DNA of 64,000 nucleotides, from contig NZ_NASZ01000004.1 of assembly GCF_014596575.1 (NCBI RefSeq), positions 180,766-244,765 on the forward strand, in the 5' to 3' direction. Below, piece after piece: positions 28,083 through 36,592 of the stretch. The notes beneath the pieces are model-generated. The model worked only from the letters and a program-made list of their open reading frames with translations. It was not told the DNA's origin and made no database searches. A program made the position numbers and the translations under genes. The DNA is from Flavobacterium pokkalii (GTDB lineage Bacteria > Bacteroidota > Bacteroidia > Flavobacteriales > Flavobacteriaceae). Numbering within the stretch: the stretch's first letter is position 1; each line of letters starts with the position of its first letter.

Positions 28083-28937
28083 ATGGAAAATTTGTTTACT
28101 CTGTCCAAAAAAACGATTGCTTTTGGAGCTTTGCTTGCACTTTTTGCCTGTAGTTCAGACGAAATGACGAACAGTGATTTAGAAGCTAATTCGACCTTAT
28201 TACTTTCCGGAAAAGTTAATTCCGAAAAACTACTTGTTTTTAAAGGTCCGGAAGTCCGGCTGGGTTATGGAAAAGTCCGTTCCTGGATAAGCGTTACTCA
28301 AAGTGGTAATCCCAACGAAATTGGCCTGGAAATGACCGCCGAAGCTTTTAAAAATCTTACTGATGAAGATGACAAAAAAATCCCTGCAGACCACTCGACA
28401 ATCATTGTTCCTTTACATCTGAAAGCCAAACAACTTACGCCATTCAACCACATAGGACTCAACTGGAATCCGCACGGACATATTCCGGAAGGCGTTTTTG
28501 ACGTTCCTCATTTTGACATTCACTTTTACATGATTTCGGTAGCTGAGCAAATGGCTATTCCGGCCTGGTCTGAAGAAACTGATGCCGCATTCAATAATTA
28601 TCCACCGCAAGGATACATGCCTGCCGATTATTTTACTCCGCCCGGTGATGCCACTGCCGAGCCGCAAATGGGTAAACACTGGTTACCGGTTAATTTACCC
28701 GACTTTTTACCTTTCACCAAAATTATGATTTACGGTTCTTATGATGGTAATGTTGTATTTATAGAACCAATGATTACATTGGAACATTTGCTCTCTAAAA
28801 TGGACAGTTACAACGATTATTCCCAACCGGAATTTTTCCAAAAACCCGGAAATTATCCAACAAAATATAATATTTATCACAATCCCGATAACGGCAACAC
28901 TTACATCACTTTAAGTGGTTTTGTCGCACGGGAATAA
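28083..28937 (+). CDS. lipoprotein with His-rich DUF5602-like domain
   Basis: A 284-residue lipoprotein: the lipobox LLALFAC places the acylated cysteine at residue 23. The mature protein has NPHGH and PHFDIHFYMI motifs, whose closely spaced histidines could bind metal, and late blocks PADYFTPPGD, MGKHWLPV and FIEPMITLEHLL. The pattern recalls the DUF5602/TTHB210-type family, which I recognise only by motif. Role unknown; possibly an envelope metal-binding protein. Confidence 0.75.
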   Translation: MENLFTLSKKTIAFGALLALFACSSDEMTNSDLEANSTLLLSGKVNSEKLLVFKGPEVRLGYGKVRSWISVTQSGNPNEIGLEMTAEAFKNLTDEDDKKIPADHSTIIVPLHLKAKQLTPFNHIGLNWNPHGHIPEGVFDVPHFDIHFYMISVAEQMAIPAWSEETDAAFNNYPPQGYMPADYFTPPGDATAEPQMGKHWLPVNLPDFLPFTKIMIYGSYDGNVVFIEPMITLEHLLSKMDSYNDYSQPEFFQKPGNYPTKYNIYHNPDNGNTYITLSGFVARE

Positions 28938-28945
28938 CAGGTAAA

Positions 28946-28982
28946 AAAAAAGAGGAAGCAACACTTCCTCTTTTCTTTTTTA
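28946..28982. terminator. bidirectional terminator
   Basis: AAAAGAGGAAG / CTTCCTCTTTT stem with a 5-base loop between the lipoprotein and the convergent trmL-like gene. Confidence 0.85.
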
Positions 28983-28996
28983 TAGCTTTGAAAAAT

Positions 28997-29461
28997 TTAA
29001 ATGCTGTTTAGAGCCAACTGTCGCTTAGCTTCGCCAACCACAAAAGCCACTGAATTAGCAATATTAAAACTTCTGATTTTATTAGACATTGGAATCGTCA
29101 GTTGATTTTCTTGTGGAAATAAAGCCAAAAAATCTTTACTCAAACCCACACTTTCTTTACCAAAAACCAACCAGTCACCGTCCTGAAATTTATTTTCCAA
29201 ATACGATTTTTCGGCATGTGAACTCATCAAAAAAACTCTGGATTGATCCGGAATCTGCTCCAGCCATTCGGATACATTTTGATATTCAGTCACATCCAGA
29301 TACACCCAATAATCCAAACCCGAACGTTTTAAATTTTTGTCATTTATCACAAAACCAAAAGGATGAATCAAATGCAAACGACTTTCGGTTCCTACACACA
29401 AACGACCAATATTTCCGGTATTATTTGGAATTTCAGGCTCTACTAAAACGATATTAAGCAT
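28997..29461 (-). CDS. trmL: tRNA (cytidine/uridine-2'-O-)-methyltransferase TrmL-like
   Basis: A 154-residue SPOUT methyltransferase. LVEPEIPNNTGNIGRLC at the N-terminus is the RNA-binding motif 1, VFGKESVGLS motif 2, and IPMSNKIRSFNIANSVAFV motif 3 with the knotted SAM site. Length and motifs fit TrmL, which methylates the wobble base of tRNA-Leu. The RluE-like gene lies just upstream on the same strand, 21 bases away, so both RNA-modifying enzymes may be transcribed together. Confidence 0.92.
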   Translation of the reverse strand: MLNIVLVEPEIPNNTGNIGRLCVGTESRLHLIHPFGFVINDKNLKRSGLDYWVYLDVTEYQNVSEWLEQIPDQSRVFLMSSHAEKSYLENKFQDGDWLVFGKESVGLSKDFLALFPQENQLTIPMSNKIRSFNIANSVAFVVGEAKRQLALNSI

Positions 29462-29482
29462 TATTTTGATTTGTTTATTGGG

Positions 29483-30055
29483 TTATTTGATATTGAAATT
29501 TTCTACTTCAATTACTTCTCCGGCTTTTAAATGATTCAGATATACATTGCCAACTCTCACACGCACCAAACGCAACGTAGGAAATCCAACAGCCGAAGTC
29601 ATTTTTCGCACCTGACGGAACTTTCCTTCGCTAATAGTAATGGAAGCCCAGGATGTAGGCCCGTGACGTTCGTCTCTGATTTTTTTTCCTCGGGGACCAA
29701 AATCGGGAATTTCATCTAACAATCTGGCTTCGCAGGGTTTGGTGAGGTATTTTTTTCCGTTGAAACCAATTTTAACGCCTTTTTTTAGCTCATCAATTGC
29801 TTCCTGAGTTATTTGTCCATCCACCTGAACATAATATTCTTTTTCCACTTTTTTGGAACGAACATATTCACTCATTTTTCCGTCGGTTGTCAGCAATAGC
29901 AATCCTTCCGAATCTTCGTCTAAGCGACCAATGGCCATCGTTCCTTCCGGAAAAGGGTACAATTCTCCCAATAGTTTTTTCTTTCGCTTCAATTCATAAA
30001 TAAACTGACTCAGATAACCATAAGGTTTGTGAAGAATAAAATGCTGATGCGACAT
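29483..30055 (-). CDS. rluE: RluE-like rRNA pseudouridine synthase
   Basis: A 190-residue RsuA/RluE-family enzyme making pseudouridine in 23S rRNA. GRLDEDSEGLLLLTTDG contains the catalytic Asp, and EGKFRQVRKM, followed by FPTLRLVRVRVG, closes the active site. There is no N-terminal S4 domain, as in RluE. The frame opens at 30088, but a -7 element at 30076-30083 places transcription start inside that extension, and FILHKPYG normally lies a few residues from the N-terminus, so 30055 is chosen. Confidence 0.9.
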   Translation of the reverse strand: MSHQHFILHKPYGYLSQFIYELKRKKKLLGELYPFPEGTMAIGRLDEDSEGLLLLTTDGKMSEYVRSKKVEKEYYVQVDGQITQEAIDELKKGVKIGFNGKKYLTKPCEARLLDEIPDFGPRGKKIRDERHGPTSWASITISEGKFRQVRKMTSAVGFPTLRLVRVRVGNVYLNHLKAGEVIEVENFNIK

Positions 30056-30075
30056 GCTCTGAAGTAAAATTTGCG

Positions 30076-30083
30076 CAAAAATA
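30076..30083 (-). promoter_or_regulatory. -7 promoter element for rluE
   Basis: TATTTTTG on the minus strand, 20 bases upstream of the chosen ATG; it rules out the longer start. Confidence 0.5.
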
Positions 30084-30151
30084 AACAAAATGAAAGCAGC
30101 GCTAAAACATTTCGAAGCGAATTCGACTCAAAATAAATTCAGACAAAAAAC

Positions 30152-31513
30152 CTAAAAAGAAATATTCAAACCGAAATTAAAATTCAATTGTAATTGATTG
30201 AAATTTTGATTTTGAACAGGCTGCGAATAATAATTCACTCCCGGTTCTACAAAAACCTTGGTCTTTTTGTACAATTCATATTGCAACGTACTGCTTAAAA
30301 CCGTTCCAAAAACCATTTCATTCACATCCGAATTTTTACCGATGGCATTATTATTCAATAAAACTTCATTAGAAATTACCGTACCTACAAATCCTCCGGT
30401 ATTCAAATTAATGCGGGCTTTTCCTTTATTTAAAATAGCATAAGAAACCTCCAAAGGCAGTTCTAAATACTGCATTCTTTGGGATAAATTGGCTGTTTCA
30501 TAAAAGGTAGCGCTTAAGGTATTTTGTGGCTGATTGGGCTGCTGAGGAATAAATAAATAATTCGGATTATTCACAATGTTGTGCTTCTCCTTAGGTTGTG
30601 GCGAAAACGGAATTTTAGAAACATTCACTAAACTTTTCGCCGAATTCACATAAGAAACATTTGCTAACTGTTGCCCAAGTTCGCTTACCTTTACTCCGGC
30701 TCTCACCGCCCAACGACGATTGAATTTATAATTGGTTTTCACCCCATAATTGTATCCGGTTTGAGATTCAATAGTATTTCCTAAAGACTTTTGATTTCTT
30801 ACATTTTGCGAACTATTAATTCCGGCAAATAACTGCAACGACCATTTCTCCTCGGCCGAAGTTGTTTTTTCTTTCTTTTGCTGCTCTTGAGCGATAGTCT
30901 CCAAAGCGTTTTCTTCCGTCTTAGCGGCAATTGGATTTTCTTTTATTTTAGAATCGGGAACAGTAGTTTCAGCGATATTTTTAGTTGCAATTGGTGTTTT
31001 ATCTGTTAAATTCCCCTCTGATTTTGATGATATTAATGATTTACTTTTATCCTCTTTAATAGTAGCTGCCGCTTTTGAAATCCCTGATACTGCTTTTTGA
31101 TTAGATTGTAAAATTGGATTTTGATTTGCACTTACAACGCTGTTTTTTTGAACTGTCTGCTGCTCTTCTTTATTTTTATTGCTTACTACTCCTTTTAAAA
31201 TTTCCGGTTTTGATTCCTTATTCACTAAGCTGTCTTCATTCTCTTCCGATTGAGTTCCTTTGGATTGATTCACTACTCCATTTTCATGCTGCACCGGAAT
31301 ATTTTGCAGTGAATGTCCTTTGTCTGAATAAAAAGTAGCCAAAAGTCCTAAACCAATTAGGAAACTAGCAGCAACCGGCCACCAAAAAGCAAAGCCCTTT
31401 TTCTTTTCGGAAGAAGCTAATTTTTCCTCAATCCCTTTCCACAAATCATCAGGAGGGTTTTTGGAAAAATCTTCCAAAGAAGAAAATAGTTTCTCTATAT
31501 CATCTTTTTTCAT
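30152..31513 (-). CDS. predicted trans-envelope anti-sigma protein with outer-membrane barrel
   Basis: The 453-residue product has four parts. Residues 1-40 are short helices (KKDDIEKLFSSLEDF, PPDDLWKGIEEKL) as in cytoplasmic anti-sigma segments. One membrane span follows (about 43-62, FWWPVAASFLIGLGLLATFY). Residues 65-220 are a long Ser/Lys/Glu/Asn-rich linker. From about 225 the sequence alternates like an outer-membrane beta barrel (KWSLQLFAGINSS, YGVKTNYKFNRRWAVRAGV) and ends in aromatic NISF. It lies directly downstream of an ECF sigma factor. This matches the plan of the Dma dual membrane-spanning anti-sigma factors described in Bacteroides. The ATG at 31513 is preferred to a TTG at 31543. 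Confidence 0.75.
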   Translation of the reverse strand: MKKDDIEKLFSSLEDFSKNPPDDLWKGIEEKLASSEKKKGFAFWWPVAASFLIGLGLLATFYSDKGHSLQNIPVQHENGVVNQSKGTQSEENEDSLVNKESKPEILKGVVSNKNKEEQQTVQKNSVVSANQNPILQSNQKAVSGISKAAATIKEDKSKSLISSKSEGNLTDKTPIATKNIAETTVPDSKIKENPIAAKTEENALETIAQEQQKKEKTTSAEEKWSLQLFAGINSSQNVRNQKSLGNTIESQTGYNYGVKTNYKFNRRWAVRAGVKVSELGQQLANVSYVNSAKSLVNVSKIPFSPQPKEKHNIVNNPNYLFIPQQPNQPQNTLSATFYETANLSQRMQYLELPLEVSYAILNKGKARINLNTGGFVGTVISNEVLLNNNAIGKNSDVNEMVFGTVLSSTLQYELYKKTKVFVEPGVNYYSQPVQNQNFNQLQLNFNFGLNISF

Positions 31514-31552
31514 AAGTTCTTTATAAACGTGGCCTGAAGCCAATCCTTTTCA

Positions 31553-32107
31553 TTAATCTATTTGTTTCAAAGCTCTGATGGCACTAATTTGCTTTTGCAA
31601 ATTACTTTTAGCACGGTTCAAATTTGACTTGGAAGTGCCTTCCGAAATATTCAGTACACTGGCAATTTCTTTGTGTTTCATTTTCTCAAAATAATACAGG
31701 TTAAAAACCAATCGGTATTGATCGGGTAATTGTTGAATGCATGCTAATAATTGTTCCTGCGGAATTAAAAAACGTTCAGTTTCTTCGTCTTCATCAATCA
31801 TTTCTTCCGAATACATTTCATCTGTCAGCAAAACATTCTTTTTTCTCTTATTCAAAGTCTCAATGAGTTTGTTGATAAAAATACGTTTCAGCCAGCCTTC
31901 AAAACTTCCCTCAAAACGGTATTGCTCCATTTTTTGAAAAGCAATCACAAAAGCTTCCTGAAAAACATCTTTAGCATCCTCTTCATTTTTCATATATTTC
32001 AGGCACAGACCATACAATACAGGAGCAAACAACTGATAAATTTTCTGTTGTCCTCCTCTATCATTTTCGATACATTTTCGAATATAATGGTCTATTGGTT
32101 CTTTCAA
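31553..32107 (-). CDS. ECF RNA polymerase sigma factor
   Basis: A 184-residue sigma-70 family ECF factor. Region 2 includes YMKNEEDAKDVFQEAFVIAF and FEGWLKRIFINKLI; region 4 includes LPDQYRLVFNLYYFEKMKHK and the helix-turn-helix IASVLNISEGTSKSNLNRAK. The following gene, 39 bases later on the same strand, has an anti-sigma-like N-terminus and is the likely regulator. Its own promoter at 32139-32146 looks like the housekeeping type. Target promoters are not known. Confidence 0.94.
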   Translation of the reverse strand: MKEPIDHYIRKCIENDRGGQQKIYQLFAPVLYGLCLKYMKNEEDAKDVFQEAFVIAFQKMEQYRFEGSFEGWLKRIFINKLIETLNKRKKNVLLTDEMYSEEMIDEDEETERFLIPQEQLLACIQQLPDQYRLVFNLYYFEKMKHKEIASVLNISEGTSKSNLNRAKSNLQKQISAIRALKQID

Positions 32108-32138
32108 AAAATAAGGCTTAAAAACAATTTAATGTTAA

Positions 32139-32146
32139 CAAATTTA
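32139..32146 (-). promoter_or_regulatory. -7 promoter element for the sigma/anti-sigma operon
   Basis: TAAATTTG on the minus strand, 32 bases upstream of the sigma factor start. Confidence 0.45.
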
Positions 32147-32164
32147 AAACATTCTTATTTTAAA

Positions 32165-32575
32165 TTATCGGACATAGGTTAAAATATAACCATCGGCAAA
32201 ATTGTCCTGAATACTCATTTCGCTCTTATCAATATATCGAATTACATAATTCATCTCGTTAAAATTCAGTAAATAATGTTCCTGATTATCAAAAATACTT
32301 TTGCCGGTTTTAATAGTATAGGGATAATTTCCGGTCTCCATATCATTCGTAAAAACGGTTACTTTTTTATTCGCTCCAAAAACCAATTTTATAACTACAC
32401 CGGTACTTTCGGGTGTAATTAATTCGTTTCCGCTAATGCCGCCGCTGGATTGCTGCCAATACCAGATCCCAATTACAGCCAGACGGCTTTGTGCTGTGTC
32501 CAACTCATTTTTTGAGGAACAGCATCCTAAAAAAAGTACCATCACAAACCCAAAAGACAACTTAATTTTTCCCAT
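32165..32575 (-). CDS. hypothetical lipocalin-like lipoprotein
   Basis: A 136-residue protein with a lipoprotein signal (VLFLGCCSSK). The mature part starts with IGIWYWQQSSGG, a G-x-W opening usual in small lipocalin-like beta barrels, and continues with alternating hydrophobic strands. No function can be assigned. It sits upstream of the sigma factor on the same strand, separated from it by 57 bases that contain the sigma promoter. Confidence 0.7.
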   Translation of the reverse strand: MGKIKLSFGFVMVLFLGCCSSKNELDTAQSRLAVIGIWYWQQSSGGISGNELITPESTGVVIKLVFGANKKVTVFTNDMETGNYPYTIKTGKSIFDNQEHYLLNFNEMNYVIRYIDKSEMSIQDNFADGYILTYVR

Positions 32576-32691
32576 ACCACTAGCTGACTGATACTTATTA
32601 GAGTAAAAAAATAAAAAAGGTTGCGTGAAAAAAGCATAAAAAAAAGCTTTTGTGAACCAAATAAAAAAACCGCTAAGTCGGCATTAATCTT

Positions 32692-32699
32692 TATTTTTG
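32692..32699 (+). promoter_or_regulatory. -7 promoter element for rmuC
   Basis: TATTTTTG, 25 bases before the ATG. Confidence 0.45.
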
Positions 32700-32724
32700 C
32701 TTTCAACATTTATAAAACGCACTT

Positions 32725-34092
32725 ATGTTCAATATGCTTCCTTTTTTAATCTCGTTTATCATTGCGCTTGCCATTGGTATTTTTATTGGAAAACTTATTT
32801 TTTCCGCTCGTTTTCAATCGGAAAAAATCGCTTTAGAAGAAAAATTAATCGCGCTAACCACTCAATTAGAACAATACAAAGAACAATTTTCGAATGAAAA
32901 AATCAAATTCGAAAAACAATTAGAAATCAGCAATCAGGAAAAAGAAGTCATTCGAACTGAAAAAGACAGTCTGGCAATTCAGCTTTCTAAAAAAGAAGTG
33001 GATTTTGAAAATCTTTGGGAACGCAACAAAGAGCAAAAAGACGAAGTAGAAAAATTACAGGAAAAATTCACTAAAGAATTCGAAAATTTAGCCAATAAAA
33101 TTCTGGACGAGAAGTCGAATAAATTTACCGAACAAAATAAAGAAAACCTGAAAAACATTCTGACGCCGCTTCAGGATAAAATTCAATTATTTGAAAAGAA
33201 AGTCGAAGACACACACAAAGAAAGTATCGATTATCATGCGGCTTTGCGCCAACAAATTTTAGGCTTACGCGAAATGAACATTCAAATGAGCAAGGAAACC
33301 CTGAATTTGACAAAAGCATTGAAAGGCGACAGTAAGATGCAGGGAAACTGGGGCGAATTAGTTTTGGAACGTGTTTTAGAAAAATCAGGATTAGAAAAAG
33401 GACGCGAATACGAAGTACAGCAAAGTTTTACCACCGATGAAGGAAATCGCGTGATGCCCGACGTGGTGATTAATTTGCCCGACGGCAAAAAAATGATTGT
33501 CGATTCGAAAGTTTCGCTGACCGCTTATGAAAAATACATCAATGAAGACGACGACGAAAATAAAAATTCGTTTTTAAAAGAACATGTCAATTCAATCAAA
33601 CGTCATGTAGAACAATTAGGCAATAAAAACTATCAGGATTTGTACCAAATTGAAAGTCCTGATTTTGTATTACTTTTCATCCCGATTGAACCTGCTTTTG
33701 CGATTGCGTTAAATGAAGATGTAAGTCTGTACAACAAAGCTTTCGAAAAAAATATTGTCATCGTGACTCCGGCTACTTTACTGGCTACTTTACGCACTAT
33801 CGACAGCATGTGGACGAATCAGAAACAACAGGAAAATGCCTTTGAAATTGCCCGTCAGGCGGGAGCTTTATACGATAAATTTGAAGGTTTCGTTGGCGAT
33901 TTAATCAAAATAGGTAAAAAAATAGACGAAACCAAAGTGGAATACAGTGGTGCGATGAACAAACTGGTTGAAGGCAGCGGAAACCTCATCAATCGGGTTG
34001 AAAAACTCAAAAAAATGGGTGCCAAAGCCAAAAAAGCACTACCCGAAAGTATCCTGGCCCGGGCCAAAAAAGACCACGACCTCAGCGAATAA
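32725..34092 (+). CDS. rmuC: DNA recombination protein RmuC
   Basis: A 455-residue protein with an N-terminal membrane anchor (about 4-27), a long coiled coil (about 28-190) and a C-terminal nuclease-like RmuC domain. Recognisable blocks are GNWGELVLERVLEKSGL, the PD-(D/E)xK-like region VMPDVVINLPDGKKMIVDSK with VSLTAYEKY, and IPIEPAFAIAL. RmuC limits rearrangement at inverted repeats in E. coli. It is monocistronic, with promoter and terminator. Confidence 0.94.
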   Translation: MFNMLPFLISFIIALAIGIFIGKLIFSARFQSEKIALEEKLIALTTQLEQYKEQFSNEKIKFEKQLEISNQEKEVIRTEKDSLAIQLSKKEVDFENLWERNKEQKDEVEKLQEKFTKEFENLANKILDEKSNKFTEQNKENLKNILTPLQDKIQLFEKKVEDTHKESIDYHAALRQQILGLREMNIQMSKETLNLTKALKGDSKMQGNWGELVLERVLEKSGLEKGREYEVQQSFTTDEGNRVMPDVVINLPDGKKMIVDSKVSLTAYEKYINEDDDENKNSFLKEHVNSIKRHVEQLGNKNYQDLYQIESPDFVLLFIPIEPAFAIALNEDVSLYNKAFEKNIVIVTPATLLATLRTIDSMWTNQKQQENAFEIARQAGALYDKFEGFVGDLIKIGKKIDETKVEYSGAMNKLVEGSGNLINRVEKLKKMGAKAKKALPESILARAKKDHDLSE

Positions 34093-34096
34093 TCTC

Positions 34097-34140
34097 AAAC
34101 CGTTTTCATTAATCTTTACTAAATGAAAACGGTTTTTATT
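34097..34140 (+). terminator. rmuC terminator
   Basis: AAACCGTTTTCATT (34097-34110) pairs with AATGAAAACGGTTT (34122-34135), followed by T-rich sequence. Confidence 0.85.
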
Positions 34141-34273
34141 TTATATCTAAATCTCCTTTTGTATTTCGGATAAAAAGCAATAAAAAAACGATATTCTACC
34201 CAATCTTAGTCGCAGTTTTATTAGGATTTTTTCACTTTTTTTTCTAACTTTAAGTAGAAAAATTAATGCTGCC

Positions 34274-34816
34274 ATGAAAAAAATTCTACTCCTTTTTTCC
34301 TTTTTTTTCATTGTTCCAATAGTTGCTCAGGATAAAAAAATGACAACTAATGGCATCATTACTTTTGAAGCATCGGTTCCTTTCTATGAAGCTGTTGAAG
34401 CCAAAAACAATAAGGTTTTTGCTTTTTTGAACAGTAAAAACGGTACTATTAATTTTGTTGCGGGTATTAAAAATTTTCATTTTGAAAGAAGCTTAATGGA
34501 AGACCATTTTAATGCTAATTATATGGAAAGTAAAAAATACCCAAAAGCAACTTTTAAAGGTCAAATAGAAAAATTTTCTATCGCCAAAATTAATGCCATT
34601 CCTACCGAACACATCATCAAAGGACGCATGAATATGCATGGCGTTACAAAAAATATCCGCGTAATGGTAAAAATCTCCAAAACTCCCGAAAACAACATTG
34701 TCATTCAATCGGATTTTAGTTTGAACACCGATGATTTCAAAATAGAAATCCCTTTTATAGTTCGCAGTAAAATTTCTAAAACGGTAAATGTAAATGTGAA
34801 TTGCACTTTACAATAA
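34274..34816 (+). CDS. YceI-family lipid/isoprenoid-binding protein (copy 1)
   Basis: A 180-residue secreted protein (signal peptide cleaved near VAQ-DKK) with the YceI lipocalin-like fold: GIITFEASVP at the first strand, FHFERSLMEDHFNANYMESKKYPKATFKGQ in the middle, NMHGVTKNI and SKTVNVNVNCTLQ at the end. YceI proteins bind polyisoprenoids in the periplasm. It is closely similar to the copy at 36593-37138 and converges on the DUF5777 gene with a 5-base gap. The upstream TAACTTTA is one base off the -7 consensus. Confidence 0.88.
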   Translation: MKKILLLFSFFFIVPIVAQDKKMTTNGIITFEASVPFYEAVEAKNNKVFAFLNSKNGTINFVAGIKNFHFERSLMEDHFNANYMESKKYPKATFKGQIEKFSIAKINAIPTEHIIKGRMNMHGVTKNIRVMVKISKTPENNIVIQSDFSLNTDDFKIEIPFIVRSKISKTVNVNVNCTLQ

Positions 34817-34821
34817 AGAAC

Positions 34822-35706
34822 TTAAAAAACTCTTATCAGGTTAAACCCAAAAGAAATCTCTCCTTTCCCCCAGTCTCCCGTAGTATGTCCTAAGAAACCG
34901 GCTTCGTGCATCGCTCTTGCATTAGTAAAAAGAATTTGAAAAATATGACCGCCGGTATCAATGTCCATACCAACAGACAACGGGTTTTTGAAAACCGACT
35001 GAGATGCCCGGTTTAAATGAACACCATAATCCAGATTTAGAGAGAATCTTTTGGACAATTTATACCTTCCTCCCATTCCTAAAGCAAATTGCGCTTTATC
35101 CTGCGGATTAGGTGTAATTACATTATTGTTTTCATCTAAAACTTCTACAAGAAAATTTTCGTAGAAAAAAGTGGGCGCCATTTCCAGTGAAAAATTATCC
35201 GTGAACTTTCTTGAAATCAATAACTGACTCACATAACTCAAACGATCCTGAAATTCAAGTGAAGGATAATTATCTTTATCCAATTCTGTATTGGCGGCAA
35301 TACTATTGAAAAAAGCCACTGCCAACGGAAAACCATCACTTTTTTGATTTGCCAATAACCATTTCACGCCCAAATCATAAGTCTTCTGAAATCCGCTTCG
35401 GGCAGCCTGAACCGTTACTTTATCACTTACACCATAAGCAAATTTAATTTGGGTAAAAGCCCCGTCTAAACCAAAAAAATCTTCAAATCCCTTATCCAGA
35501 TAATCAAAACGATGGGAAATTATCAAATAAAAATCTCCTTTCCCGATAACTTTAGTTGTTTCAAAATTTACAATTTTTAAAGCCTTAAAAGCCGAAAGTT
35601 CCGTAGTATTTTCCATTGACGGAGTATCAATTTCTTTTAACAAATCATTTTGAGCCAAAAGAAATAAAGGGAAAAAGAAAACCAGAAATGCACATTTTAT
35701 CTTCAT
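34822..35706 (-). CDS. DUF5777-type outer-membrane barrel protein
   Basis: A 294-residue protein with a signal peptide (cleavage near LLA-QND) and a beta-strand-rich body typical of the DUF5777 family: GKGDFYLIISHRFDYLDKG near the start, DKVTVQAARSGFQKTYDLGV, SLEMAPTFFYENF, and a C-terminus rich in Gly and aromatics (GKGEISFGFNLIRVF). The final Phe fits an outer-membrane barrel. It is transcribed with the OB-fold gene 7 bases upstream and lies in a cluster with cytochrome and YceI genes. Confidence 0.82.
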   Translation of the reverse strand: MKIKCAFLVFFFPLFLLAQNDLLKEIDTPSMENTTELSAFKALKIVNFETTKVIGKGDFYLIISHRFDYLDKGFEDFFGLDGAFTQIKFAYGVSDKVTVQAARSGFQKTYDLGVKWLLANQKSDGFPLAVAFFNSIAANTELDKDNYPSLEFQDRLSYVSQLLISRKFTDNFSLEMAPTFFYENFLVEVLDENNNVITPNPQDKAQFALGMGGRYKLSKRFSLNLDYGVHLNRASQSVFKNPLSVGMDIDTGGHIFQILFTNARAMHEAGFLGHTTGDWGKGEISFGFNLIRVF

Positions 35707-35713
35707 CTTTAAA

Positions 35714-36103
35714 CTAGTTTAAAATTATACATTGATCCATTTTAAGCTGTTCCAAAAGAGAATCATATCCAATAAGACGACCTTTAATTTTCACATTGGA
35801 TTTGATTGTTACTTCAGACGGTAAGGTGTCAGTAAATACAGCAAATAACTTTTGATTTAAAACAACCGAATGAGTTTCGGGATTTAGCAAACTAACTTCG
35901 CCGCTAACGACTATCGTTTTATTTAAATATTTTGCATCAGCATCGGTTTCATTGTTTTGATAAGCATCAAAAAGAGTTTTCACATCCACCGCATAACTTT
36001 CCTTTTCAGTTGCAATATCCCGATGTTCCTTATAAACATACAAATAAGTTGCAACCAAAAACAGCAATAAAACCAATATTCCTATGCTTACTTTTTTTTT
36101 CAT
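35714..36103 (-). CDS. membrane-anchored OB-fold (tRNA_anti-like) protein
   Basis: A 129-residue protein with one N-terminal membrane segment (about 6-24) and a periplasmic OB-fold of the tRNA_anti-like type: LNKTIVVSGEVSLLN, SVVLNQKLFAVFTD, SNVKIKGRLIGYDSLLEQLKMDQCIIL. This fold in Bacteroidota is found in small envelope proteins of unknown role. It is the first gene of a two-gene unit with DUF5777 and is divergent from the cytochrome gene; the 91-base gap must hold both promoters, but no exact TAnnTTTG was found there. Confidence 0.82.
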   Translation of the reverse strand: MKKKVSIGILVLLLFLVATYLYVYKEHRDIATEKESYAVDVKTLFDAYQNNETDADAKYLNKTIVVSGEVSLLNPETHSVVLNQKLFAVFTDTLPSEVTIKSNVKIKGRLIGYDSLLEQLKMDQCIILN

Positions 36104-36194
36104 AATCGTAAAAACAAAACAAACAATCTACTGATTTTTAAATATTTAAAAAGAAATATTTAGTAAATTTACTTAAAATATAAATACAAAAGTC

Positions 36195-36587
36195 ATGAGA
36201 ACAATTTTAAAATTTTTCTCAATAGCAATGGTGTTGTTATTGAGTAGTTGTTCATCAGGCGGTGATTCAGATCCCGGTTCAGACCCAAATCCAAATCCGG
36301 ATCCAGATCCGAATCCTACCCCTACAACTGTAACGTATACTAATACAATTAGTCTTGTTATCTCAAGCAATTGTATTTCCTGTCATGGCAGCACTCCAAC
36401 TAACAATGCACCAATATCTTTAAATACTTATGCAAAAGTTAAAACGGCAGTAGAAAGCAACGGACTAATCGACAGAATTTCGCTCCCACAAGGAAACACT
36501 AATATGATGCCTAAGGACGGTACCCGATTACCTCAGGCTACCATAGACAAATTTATTACCTGGAAAAACAATGGTTACGTAGAATAA
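36195..36587 (+). CDS. c-type cytochrome lipoprotein
   Basis: A 130-residue lipoprotein with lipobox LLLSSC (Cys19), then a Pro/Asp/Asn linker (about 25-42) and a single c-type heme domain. The heme motif is CISCH (in SSNCISCHGSTP); NMMPKDG downstream offers the axial Met. The C-terminus ATIDKFITWKNNGYVE is typical of small cytochrome domains of this kind. It would carry electrons at the envelope. The YceI gene follows after 5 bases. Confidence 0.9.
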   Translation: MRTILKFFSIAMVLLLSSCSSGGDSDPGSDPNPNPDPDPNPTPTTVTYTNTISLVISSNCISCHGSTPTNNAPISLNTYAKVKTAVESNGLIDRISLPQGNTNMMPKDGTRLPQATIDKFITWKNNGYVE

Positions 36588-36592
36588 TACAA

